From: Daphnia carinata
Taxonomy: Eukaryota; Arthropoda; Branchiopoda; Diplostraca; Daphniidae
Direction: 5' to 3'
Assembly: GCF_022539665.2 (NCBI RefSeq)
Contig: NC_081333.1
Location: forward strand, 8,368,971-8,432,970
DNA length: 64,000 nt
Positions within the stretch are counted from its first letter, which is position 1. Each line of letters opens with the position of its first letter. Positions 51,282-64,000 of this stretch are shown here, one piece after another. The position numbers were made by a program, and so were the translations under genes. The notes beneath the pieces were generated by a model. That model made no database searches. It saw only the letters and a list, made by a program, of their open reading frames with translations, and had not been told where the DNA came from.

Positions 51282-53238
51282 TTAAAAACGACGTTTCTTG
51301 ACTTTGCTACCTTCGGTCTTGCGTTGGTTACGCTTAGCACCCGACCCATTCGTTGTTTCGAAATCCGAACCTGAATCGGAATCTGAATCAAATATTCTCT
51401 CGATAGCATCCATTTCCGGCTTGATTGGAGTGCTTCTTCCAACGGTTGGCTCCAATCCTTTACCTGGAACCGGACGAACGTTCGACTCGTGAGCAACAAG
51501 CCCTTTTTCTATGTCAATTAAGAATTACCCCACTGTGAACTATCGTGCCATCCGTTGCGCGATCTGTAAAGTAACATACCTTACCGTTAGAAATAGTTAC
51601 AGAGAATTATTTATGTTATCAAGTATGCTAACTTGACGGATCGTGCGGCAATTCGTTCCGAACGCGGGCGAGCTTCTTCTTCTAAGTTATTGATACATCC
51701 ATCCGCGTGTGTCTAACAATTAGGCATTTTAATTAGAATGTTCCATCACACAAAGTAATTGCGATACTTACTTCAATGACGCTAAGGGGAAACGACTTCC
51801 CGCAGATGGGACATTCCTGAAATGATGAATCCTACCAGCGAGAGAAACCGTCAAACGAACGGTAAAAAAAATTAATGAATTTTTAATAGAATAAAAGCAC
51901 CTGTGTTGCATCCACGGGTGACTTTCTGCCGATTTCAATTCCCATCTCCGTAATCTCTTTCGATCCCCCCAGTCTCTTTCGTGAAGCACTTGACTCAAAA
52001 ACAGGGCTGGTCGGAGGAATATCTAACCTAAACGTGCTAGAAGAGGCTGGTGGTGAATCACATATGATTTCCTCTCGCTGATCGATTTTCGTGTCTACAG
52101 GAAGACTAGTATCGTTCGTCTGGGATTTTTTAAACATCTGGCGTCTTCTCTTGTTGTTTGACATTGTAAGGATAATAGGTTTTCCCCATTTTATTGGCCT
52201 AGAGCAGGAACTTTTGTCAATCTTTGACTTTTCCTCGTTTTCGATAAGTTGTTGGTAGGGGCCTTTGTTTTCGAAATCAAGTTCTTCAGGCAAAGGCGAC
52301 GGCGTAATTTGTTCAATTTTTTTCAGCATTTCAGAATATTTGTTGCATAATGCTCTCATTGTTCCAATTTTACTTTTCCATCCTGATCCAGGCGAGTCTG
52401 GTTTGCCACGATTTTGGTTGTTCTTTGAGGCGGGGCAGGCAGTGAAGTCATCGTCTTCAGAGTTGAAACTTTTGCTAGTCGCTTCTTCGTCTTTTGACGC
52501 ACTTCCACTTATGTCCATGTTCAGAGGTTCAATCTCTGGGACGTTTTCTGCATCGGAGAGTTCGTCAGGAGTTATGATGAGGTCGCCTCGTTTTGGCCTC
52601 AGGAGACGATCCGAACTCAGGCTTTTATTTTCTTCACCTTTTTTAAGTGATGCTGCAACCATTTTGCTTCCGTAACTTTCTTTAGCTGTCAATACTAACT
52701 TCTTGGCATCAACAGGTTTGCCTTTCTGCAAATTTAAATGGTTTTTTGGAACCAAGTTTGATGTTCCCTCAAGAGGGTCTGCAGCTTTACATTCAAGGTT
52801 AGCTTGTAGATCTTCATCGTCATGGTCATCATCAGAAAGGGGTTTCCATTGAGGAGGCTTTCTTCCATTCTTTTTAGTGGAAGTGCTAACAGGTGGACTT
52901 AGCTCTGGCACAATATCTTCATCATCATCAACAATGTTGAATGCATCCTCAAACGAAGTTGAACTTTTCCTAGATGCCAGGTCTACCCTTGTTCTGTTAA
53001 CCGATTCCTCCTTAGATTTTTGTAGGACTTCATCAAGTTGTCTTCGTGCTTCATATGTATCCTCATGATCATAAAGACCTGCAGCTGGAAATGGAATTTT
53101 GGAATTCTTGTTTACTAAATGATCTGGTTTTATCAAAATTTTGTTGCTACCTTTTAACCGACGGTTAATTTCTTCTTCTTCTGTGCTTGACTGCAAGATT
53201 TTCAAGAGTTTTTTATCTTCAGCTATGTATCTAGCCAT
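51282..53238 (-). CDS. UBZ4-type zinc-finger protein with UIM-like N-terminus
   Basis: Model complement(51282..51508, 51529..51563, 51633..51712, 51772..51816, 51901..53238), 574 aa. The first three introns are ordinary GT-AG (84, 59 and 69 nt); the last gap is only 20 nt (see its own entry). Residues 448-467 form a C-x2-C-x11-H-x3-C finger (CPICGKSFPLSVIETHADGC), the UBZ4 ubiquitin-binding class of RAD18, SLX4, SPRTN, WRNIP1 and RAP80. Two N-terminal helices (residues 9-24 and 62-79, including LDEVLQKSKEES) resemble degenerate ubiquitin-interacting motifs. The long middle is acidic, Ser/Lys-rich and probably disordered. The tail has a DSDSDSGSDF acidic patch and ends in the basic KKRRF, a likely nuclear signal. 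UIMs plus a distal UBZ4 recall RAP80/UIMC1 of the BRCA1-A complex; that identity is inference. The finger and the long first exon are secure; the last two exons are less so. Confidence 0.8.
51509..51528 (-). other. Apparent 20-nt GT-AG gap in the UBZ4-finger gene
   Basis: Minus-strand GTAATTCTTAATTGACATAG separates two segments whose phases agree only if these 20 nt are removed: exon 4 ends in phase 1 and the last exon starts with the two completing bases. It begins GTAATT, ends ATAG and contains a CTTAAT branch-like element, yet it is far shorter than normal animal introns. Read through, the frame stops after four more codons. Confidence 0.45.
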
Positions 53239-55781
53239 GACTAGCAAGTCTCGATGTTCTTATTACAATCGTAACATAAAAAAACGAAGGTGGGATGGAC
53301 GTAGGAATCTTTCAGCGTTTCAAAGTAAAGGAAAGTTCACATCTAAAATATTAAATGATAGAAGAACTCCTGTGCGTTCAGTTACGAGCGTCTCTTAAAT
53401 TTTGACGTTCGTTTTCTCGACGACGTTTCAACTGACGGCTGCTAAAACTCTTACAAGGTTGCCTAACATGATGGTTGTTGTTTTATAATAAAAGATTAAT
53501 GTGATGTGATATTTTTAGCTCACGTAAGCCGAAGTGCAAAATTTAACACTTTAAATGATTTTAGATAATTCGCAGGACGAATAGTTTCCTGAGGATCCTC
53601 AAGCTATAGAACAGAATGAAAAACGTATCGTTTTTAACAGAACAGTTGCGCAACTCGAAAATTTATTGGTTTGATTTATTCGTGATATAGACAAATTAAC
53701 ATAGCATAGATGTGTAGCAGTTAAAAGATATGCAGTGGAAAAATTTGGTGCCAAATCTTGATTTGTTCGCTAGCTGTTCCTGCAGTTCTTGGTTGTTACT
53801 TCAATCCCAAAGAGAGAAGGATGAGGAGAACAAATGTAAAAGACATTAATACTAGAATGCAATCATATCATTTAGGGCTGGACAAGAAAAGAAACAGCGT
53901 GAATGAACCCTAAAGAATTGTAATGTTCATATCTGTTCCTGGTAAGTAGTTATCGATTGCCTTCTAACTACGTCGTGATCCGTCACTTTATATGGGTTAC
54001 ACTTTCTTTGAAGCTATTCATCGTTTGACGTATGGATTATCCGCAGAAAAGGAGGATGAGGAATGCCGTGAGAGGGCGGCGCCGCGGCCCACTCATCGGC
54101 TTCATTTTCAGCTTTTTATTTAGCTTTATTCAGTTCTGGCTTCTTCCGGAAATGACTTGTTATGGTCGTCGGAAGAATTTTGTTTGTGCTGCTGTCTTCG
54201 AGTCCGAATCCGTCTTGTCTTAAGAAGTCCTGGTCCTCAGTCCTGACATTTCCAAAATCAGAAAGACAAAAAAGATTGTTCGACGATTGTCTTTCAAATT
54301 TAACCAACAATGCAACAGCTTTTCAACATTTCTTGGCTATCAGACAATTCATTCATGTCTGTCGTGATACGAAAGTCTTTGGTGTAGCAAAGTTGAATTT
54401 TCGGGTGTTTGTCGGTTTCTTTCTGTGAATGATGTCACTTTATGAACAAATTGCCAAGACCTATTGTCAAAGGATGTGTGGGTGGATCGAGTTTTAACAT
54501 ATTCTTCTTGGAAAACCTCGGCTTTGACGCTCCCAAGTTTAGGGCCGTTAACACGCATCTTTTGCGTAACGCCGTTTACACTACAGTGCAACAAAGCGTT
54601 GAAGAGTAAAGGTTTATCTAAACATTTTTTGCATTCGTTTTTGTGAGTGCAGTTCCAAGTTACACCACTTATTTACCCTATTGCACTTCCAGTCGGTCGA
54701 AGCTACCTCGGAGTTGCGTACTTATTGACAGGTGAATCGCCACGGCAATAGACTAAACTTTTCGCTAGATTAAACCAAAATAACACGGAATATCACCTTG
54801 AATGCACATTTTTAAAAATACAGTTTCCGCCATTCAAGCCCATTTGATGTTCGGTAAATGAAAGCGTGTATCGTGAAGCAACTCTTCAGTGTTGGTCACT
54901 ACGAACTAGTGGCACTGCTACACCTGTTGATGCATTTATTTGAAATTGGAACTGCCCATTCTGGGTCTTCTTGCAAGCTTGAAATATATAGAGGTAAGCA
55001 TTTTGGGGCAAAGATTAGACTGTAATGGGATCCGATTCCGTGCACTCAAAGCGTCGTATGGCGGGGGATCTTTCGATAAATAAAAAATCAAGCTGAAGAG
55101 TCGGAGGGACTTAAATATATACTCGTCTCATTTATTAGCTATAATTTTCTTACTTATCTTATGGTCCCTTTTTGTGGTATTTATTAATTGCGCCTTATCT
55201 AACTTGCTTAGGCTGAAACTCTAACCCAAAATTATTTAAATGAAGTCCAAATCTTTCGTTTTTCATTTTCCTTCCCCTGCCTACCTCCGGGAATTACCCT
55301 AAAAATCTCTGTTTTCGAATCGTTTGGCGTTGGACATCGCAATTGTTTAACGAAGAATAAAATGCAAAAATTTGTTGTCCATCCTCACGGTTTTCTATAG
55401 CCTTGGCGGTTTCTTACCCTGCCTCTTCGAAAAGAATCGCCTACCCAAGGGCTACCATGAATTTCGTCAATATTTGCATACTACAGCATTACGAAAGGTA
55501 CACATTCCGATTTACGAACTTAGACCTAAAAGTTTTTTGTTGATTACGTCAACATGAAGCCCAGCTTATTTTTGATCAAAGGTTTCCAAGGGATTTTCTG
55601 TTTCAGGTATGAGGTCATCGCGCTGTTTCCTACAACAGGCAGAACGTCTTTCCCAACCAAACGACAAAGCCAAAATGTAAATTTTTGAGTGAAGCAAGTC
55701 ATCATACATGTAGCATCTCATACATTTTCCCGGTCTATGTACAAGAGCTACAGCACCTAATTTTAGATTGAAAAAAAACTT
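53239..55781. other. Intergenic spacer and 5' region of the UBZ4-finger gene
   Basis: The first ~200 bp presumably hold the promoter and 5' leader of the minus-strand UBZ4-finger gene; I see no clear TATA box. The rest has no recognisable coding sequence and markedly fewer homopolymer runs than the first 47 kb. Confidence 0.5.
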
Positions 55782-56102
55782 TTACAACTTACAAAATTGT
55801 TTGCGAGTACTGGAACTACCGTGCAAAATGCACTTTCCCGCTCTTTTGAGGAAAACAAAAAGAGGATAAAAAAAGAAAACTTACCAGACAGGATGGGCTC
55901 GTTTGGCGGTAAAGAGAGTGAAGCTGCAACGACATCCACCAATCATACCGTGATAGCCAGTCAATCTGCAAAAGACGCGGCAATCAAACCGCTTGCCACC
56001 GGCATGCTTCCCGACAGCTGATGACGCCGACCCGGATAACACGATTGCGGCGATCAACATCGCGCACGAAATGTACGTCAATATCGAAACTTTAGGTGAC
56101 AT
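55782..56102 (-). CDS. Candidate small secreted cysteine-rich peptide precursor
   Basis: Model complement(55782..55815, 55885..56102), 83 aa, with a 69-nt intron (donor TG|GTAAGT, acceptor GGTAG|T). Residues 1-29 look like a signal peptide: a Lys near the start, a hydrophobic core, and an Ala-Ser-Ser-Ala end. GGKR (35-38) and AKR (66-68) are dibasic processing-type sites. Between them lies FDCRVFCRLTGYHGMIGGCRC, giving C-x3-C-x11-C-x-C; the C-x3-C and G-x-C-x-C elements recall CSalpha-beta (defensin-like) peptides. The second exon would add two cysteines (C73, C81), making six. A TATA-like CTATATGC lies about 65 nt upstream of the ATG. I recognise no specific family; the function (antimicrobial, hormone-like or other) is unknown. 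Chance cannot be excluded for so short a model. Confidence 0.35.
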
Positions 56103-59100
56103 TACCAAAACGGGCGGGAGGAAAAACCTGCCAGCGCGTGTAATAGAAATACATTTTCAGTATTTTTGCATATAGATTTGAATTTGAAAAACGGCCATTT
56201 AAATATTCAAGTCACACGACTGGGATAAAGTCTGCATGCACGTGAGGCTGTCATGATTGATTTGTCGCCACACCATAAAGACCCATTCGCTATAACTGAC
56301 GCTGGTTAAGTAAGCATCAGTAAAAGTGAGTCGAAAGTTGGTGTAGGGGTTTGTTTCCCAGGGAACGTTATTCGCGTCAAAACGCCCACGAGAAAGCAAT
56401 TATACATGCAGTACTGCATACAAAGACTTCGTTGTTTCATTGATCTATCTGAAAGACCATCTTCCTTAGAACTCGCTACATCGTAGTTAGATTTATACTG
56501 GGTGTTTCATTGTTTGGCGTGGCCTTCTTACAATACCAGATAAGTCAGAGGGTAACATGGATAATTGCGGGTCAACGAATGTGGTGGGAGGGCCATTTAC
56601 TTATTGCATGTGTTTAGGCAATTCACTAATGAGGTTGGAAAACGGTTTTGGGTGACCTTTTTGAAATACCTTAAGGAACCATCAGGAAGGAAGGAACTAA
56701 TTACCAACATGTTATTCCATTCTGTAACAATTATTGCTTTTGTTTTATTTGAAAGAAGAACTTTGCGTTCTTCTCTCGTACGAACAGCGTATAGTAAAGT
56801 TGTATCTCTAGAAATCTAAATTTCTAGATGGGTACCAAGAATGGGTTCAGCCTATTTCAAGAAACGGAAAATGATAACAGGTAACACAAAATTGAAAGTT
56901 GAATGTCAACTGTCGAAGGTATTTTCAGCATTCTATTTTCAGAGTTCACTGCTATGACTTCACGGCTTTTCCCTCATGAAGCTAACCCGAATGTGCTGGT
57001 GTAATTGAAAGTTGTATAGATAAACAAATATTGTGAAATCAAAATCGGTGAGCTAATTTTGTATCCGTACTTGTTCAGATTCTAGATCTATTACACTCTA
57101 GTTAGATAGTCTTCTTTAGGAAATAACTGACTGGCCTGTACTTTATGAGCCATAGGTTCTGCTGTTGTATTAACTGTTACATGGACCCAATCAAGAATTT
57201 AGTTGACAAAAGGCGGAGAACGAGCTCTGTTTGTGCGGTCAAACTTAGCCCCCGCCTTCTCCGGGGATTTAAGTTTCGTACTCAATAGTGGAAGACTAGA
57301 GACTCGACATAAAGCAACGGATGTTTTAGTAACTTTTTTTTCACGAAGATAAATTATACTTATAGTTGTCACAATGTTCAGCACTTCAAAGGAAAAACAG
57401 GCGAGACCCATTTGTAAGGTAAGAACAATAAGTCCATCCATGTTCGGGACAGAATGAACGTGATAGAGCCATCGATCCAATAAGAACAGCTTGTGATAGA
57501 GCGGGCGGTGGGGCCAGGAAAACAATGAGAAGGGATGTACTTTTTACGGTCTACTGAACGATTGGGAATGAATTAAGTTGTTTAGCCACTGAAGCAGAAC
57601 GAGTTGTACGGGGATAATTCTACAAGAATGACTGCTTTACGCTATCAGCTGGATCTAGAAGTTTATCAATGGACGAGGAAGTATTTCTTTGTTTAAATAA
57701 AAATAAACTGAAAATGACAATCCTGCTAAATCAATCGTAAAGACACGTAAAAATCTGCGCATTCTACCATAAACAATATAAACATAGTGTGACATGATTT
57801 TTTTATGATGACTTTCAGCTTTGTGCTTAGTATGAGACTAGGGCGTTTCTTGTGTCAACATCTGGCACAGAATCAAAATTGTAAGTGCGCAAAAACGAGA
57901 AATTGTCCGTTTGGAAAATTGCCCTCGTTCATTTTGAAAAACGTAAGCTAAAATTTTCAATCTGGTGATGGCTAAAGGTAGGCCATGAGCGCCAAAATTC
58001 TTGAAATGTTATTTTCTATACCAAAAGTCTCCAAACCCTTCGTACATTTATTCCATATTCAAAGAATGCGAAGGTTAAAGATAAACCCTGTACAATACCG
58101 AACAAATGTTTTATGCGTTTAATAATCTATTCCCTTACCCCCTAGAGTCCACTTGAAAATTTGTTTCACTTATTCGTGTTTTTTCCCCATCGTTTGTTTT
58201 TCGTAACATGTTTTGTGAAATCGGTTATTCCTTGAAACATGAGAGAAATATGATCGCACTTGCCCTAGTAGGTTTCAGGTAAAACTAAAGGAGGTAGGAC
58301 GAAGTACTATTTGTCCGTACTTAAGATTGACCTACTGCCTGTTGTGGCAACTCGTTTTATGAACATCCAATAACCGCCCTCCCCAAACCATGTAAAACGA
58401 GGCAAGATCTCTATTTTAAGCGTATCATTGATACAAGAATCGAGGGTCATAATGTCAGACGCCGTGCATGTAAGAAATATTCTTGTTTCGAGGCTGCTAT
58501 ATCTCATTTCGATTCTTGCCATTAAAATTTGCCAACCTAGATTGAAAACGTATCGTTAGATTATGCAACTGGCGTTTATTCGTTATACAGTCCTCCAGAG
58601 CCAGTACTGCCTTTTGTCTTGACGAGTTTAATGAAGATTTACGCACCTAGCCCGATTAAACATAACATTTTGCTACAGCATTTTATAAACACATTTATTA
58701 TACGGATATACGGTAGCTATTGTCAACCGTGTTGAACCAAAGACACCCATCTTTGAGGTGAACAACATAGACGGATGATGTGATTGATTTGGGTGCTTCT
58801 ACCAAAGACACTGATCATTAATCTCAAGTCCGTATACAAAAGGAAATATTGGACATGCTACAAAAAAAAATCTGAACGCTTTGTTTTAGCACGTCTCAAC
58901 CTGAACTCGCAAACTTTTATCAGAATTTTTTTAATTCACGGTTGGGCCATTATAGGTACATAATGATTAAAAATAAATTTCATAGTAAGAAAGAGAAAAA
59001 CCAACCTGTTATTTAGAAGAAAGTTGAAAATAAAAGAAATTTATTGTCGCTAGAATGAGTCAATCCGGATAAACAAACACACAATATGGAACTACGTTTT

Positions 59101-60592
59101 TGGCGTAGTTGATGGAACTCAATTTACTGGCTGAAAAAAGTGGCGCAGCTACGATAGCAAGTAGTCGATGTGTCTGCGTAAAAGTTCCTTCCGCACGGTT
59201 TCCAGGAGAATGGAGCAGAATCGTTCGTGAGTAGAGAGCTTTATATGTCGCCCTCGCCTACATCGTTTGATGTCCCAACTGAAATCTAACGCCTGCGGTT
59301 TATGTGAGCGATGCGGTACGCTTCACTGTAGGCACGAGTAACAATGTGCTCTGTCTTTTTTTGTCAACTGGATGCTGGATTGGACAAAATTGAAATAACG
59401 TAGACTGATGTAAAGTAAGAGGAACATTGATGACGTATACTTGTGTCGTGTGGTGTAGGAAGAATTTCACATCTCAATCACTTTCTCGTTTCAAATAAAA
59501 GTACAGGGAAAGTTCTTAGAATTTCATTAAGTTGCAGGTAAAAGGAGAAACAAAATAGAACCCAAAGTGATAATACTGTTTTTCTATATAGATAAAAGTG
59601 GGCACATAAAGCTAGAACTTACATAATAGATCGTAAGGGATGCAAAAGAGGTAAGGTCGTAGTGCTATCCAGGAAAGTTCTTATGGTTGATAATTTAATC
59701 GTCAACGTTAAAAATCTATAGTTGTACAGAATATGAGAAGCCTAAGTATTAGGAAAAAGTATAGATATTTATCAATACAACAAGAGCCGTATCGCACAAA
59801 GCGTTTTATGGTTGAATGACATAAAGTGTTATTTTCATAAACAATAGCCTAGATTTGCCTTTTCATCCTCTTGTTTTTTTTGTTTTTTTTTTTATTTGTT
59901 GATCTGCATTGCCGAGGCTTTTAACAGTGAAAACAACTCCGATTTGGACTCGGGCAACTTTTTCCATCAGGATTCATAAATTTGAAAACACCAAATGCTG
60001 TTCCTGATTCTAAAGGGTATCACAGAAACTTTTTAAATAAACGTAGGGTTGGCTAATTGCTACTCTACCTCATACTTGAATGAGGAGTGTGAATTAAAGC
60101 TTAAATTTCGCAAAGGTTGGAAACTATGGAAGTTCAAGGGCATCAGATATCCGAAGTTTAACTTATTCGAAGGCTTATGAAATTACCTACGCGAGCACAA
60201 GACGAAAAAGCTTGACGGCAATATTAGTAAATTTCTCGTCTCAATTTTTTGTTTGTGGATTGGATTGAATACGTGAATATGTTAACACGGGGAGCAGAGG
60301 TAGAGAGAGCCGCAGCCAGAGATGGTCGGGAAGCAAGCTATGCTAGATCTGGCAACGCCGATGCACATCGACGTGTATTTTAGCGAGTGGGTAAAGTGGT
60401 TGCTGTCAAAAGACACCGGCTTAAGAAAAGTTCCATGCCGAATGTTCTAAACATTTTTCCGTACTAAGTGATTACAATATTTGCTGTTTCTCTTAAAAGG
60501 TACTAATTTTTGTCTTTTACTATATTTCTTTGTAAATGTGCTAAAGCAAAATCAACCATTATTTAGACAGAGAGAGAGAGAGCCAATACAAG
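56103..60592. other. Intergenic spacer upstream of STT3A
   Basis: About 4.5 kb with no recognised gene. It is AT-rich with few long homopolymers. The segment around 60,290-60,420 is less AT-rich and contains a GTAAAG donor-like site near 60,391, so it could include the STT3A promoter or a 5' noncoding exon. This is not demonstrable from sequence alone. Confidence 0.45.
60569..60582 (+). repeat. (AG)7 tract in the STT3A leader
   Basis: Seven AG dinucleotides end 10 nt before the STT3A start codon. The ACAG just upstream of the tract could be a splice acceptor for a 5' noncoding exon, or the tract may simply be leader sequence. Confidence 0.7.
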
Positions 60593-63524
<2,932 letters not shown>

Positions 63525-63767
63525 ATAAATTATACCTTATTGGATCAACGACTTTTTGTTTTCGTATTTGCTTGTCATAAACGTTGGTGCACAATGGTCA
63601 GGCAAATAAACAAATGTTTTTTTTTCTTTCGAACTGAAATCGAAGTGTATTTTACATTGTTGAAATCAAAACACATTTATAAGGCACCGCGAATAGAAAA
63701 AAAAAATTGAGTAAGGATAGTTCATGCTAATGTTGGAGAAACTTGTTTTATACATAATTGTAAGATT
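63525..63767. other. Convergent 3' region between STT3A and the next gene
   Basis: Only 243 bp separate the two stop codons, so the 3' untranslated regions face each other. The STT3A side has AATAAA overlapping the stop (63,524-63,529) and again at 63,605-63,610. I found no canonical AATAAA on the minus strand in this gap, so the minus-strand transcript may use a variant signal or extend into STT3A. Confidence 0.6.
63605..63610 (+). other. Polyadenylation hexamer of STT3A
   Basis: AATAAA 81 nt after the stop codon, followed within 15-20 nt by a T-rich stretch, the usual arrangement of a cleavage site. A second AATAAA overlaps the stop itself but is less likely to be used. Confidence 0.6.
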
Positions 63768-63949
63768 CTAACGCAAACTACTAGCATCTTGCCCTGCGTC
63801 ATCTAAGATTGCTTTATCTCCTTCAGGGATGTCGACATCCATGGCTTCACTAGCTCCATCGCTAAGCTGTATTTTGTTTACGGAAGCGGCGTCTGATTCA
63901 GCGGCTTCTGATTCCTCATCTGATAACGTATCCTCACTAGTGTTACCAT
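63768..63949 (-). CDS. Last exon of an unidentified acidic-tailed protein (partial)
   Basis: A terminal minus-strand exon with acceptor TTTATTGCAG|ATGG; its first two bases complete a codon begun in the previous exon. About 60 residues follow before the TAG stop: Ser/Asp/Glu-rich (SDEESEAAESD, SEAMDVD), with no structured domain, ending in DASSLR. The intron runs leftward on the gene from 63,950 to beyond the window edge, so the rest of the gene is outside. Such tails are common in nuclear and chromatin-associated proteins. I do not recognise the family. Codon use and the splice acceptor make it a real exon rather than chance. Confidence 0.6.
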
Positions 63950-64000
63950 CTGCAATAAACATAAAATTCGATAAGATAGTGTTATAACGTTGAATTTATT

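Noticed and set aside
51215-51499. Alternative 94-codon minus-strand frame over the last UBZ4-gene exon
   Set aside because: The competing frame has far better coding character (Gly/Asp/Ser-rich acidic then KKRRF with G-biased first codon positions), and this frame needs a poor upstream donor.
53141-53398. 85-codon plus-strand frame antisense to the UBZ4-gene start
   Set aside because: It is the reverse complement of the conserved minus-strand coding region and has no independent support.
58307-58522. 71-codon minus-strand frame with a non-repetitive, protein-like composition
   Set aside because: No flanking splice sites that extend it, no recognisable motif, and the length is within chance for the region.

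Overview
The window is eukaryotic nuclear DNA, most likely from a crustacean-type arthropod. Daphnia or another cladoceran is my inference. The evidence is an odd-skipped-family zinc-finger gene, an animal-type STT3A gene split by eleven GT-AG introns of 61-104 nt, another gene with 59-84 nt introns, and AT-rich spacers full of homopolymer and dinucleotide runs. No bacterial operon structure, CRISPR array or rRNA gene was seen.

Layout. 1-12.7 kb is spacer with A/T and CT/CA tracts, one short relic of a non-LTR retrotransposon and one weak small-peptide ORF. 12,733-17,612 (minus) is a two-exon odd-skipped-family (bowl/sob-like) transcription factor with five C2H2 fingers and a C-terminal eh1-like Groucho-recruitment motif. 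17.6-51.2 kb is about 34 kb with no coding sequence I can recognise. It is very rich in poly-T/A, pure G or C runs of 17-24 nt and CT/AG tracts, and it carries two related ~310-335 bp tandem repeat loci (32.4-33.9 and 38.1-39.5 kb) with a conserved hairpin.

51,282-53,238 (minus) encodes an acidic, probably disordered protein with a UBZ4-type ubiquitin-binding zinc finger and two degenerate UIM-like helices. Its last junction looks like a 20-nt 'intron'. 55,782-56,102 (minus) is a candidate two-exon gene for a small secreted cysteine-rich peptide. 60,593-63,524 (plus) is a complete 12-exon STT3A, the catalytic subunit of the ER oligosaccharyltransferase. The window closes with the last exon of an unidentified acidic-tailed protein on the minus strand, converging on STT3A.

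The genes are functionally unrelated: a developmental regulator in a large, sparse, repeat-rich domain, followed by compact housekeeping-type genes. Simple-repeat density falls sharply after about 50 kb.
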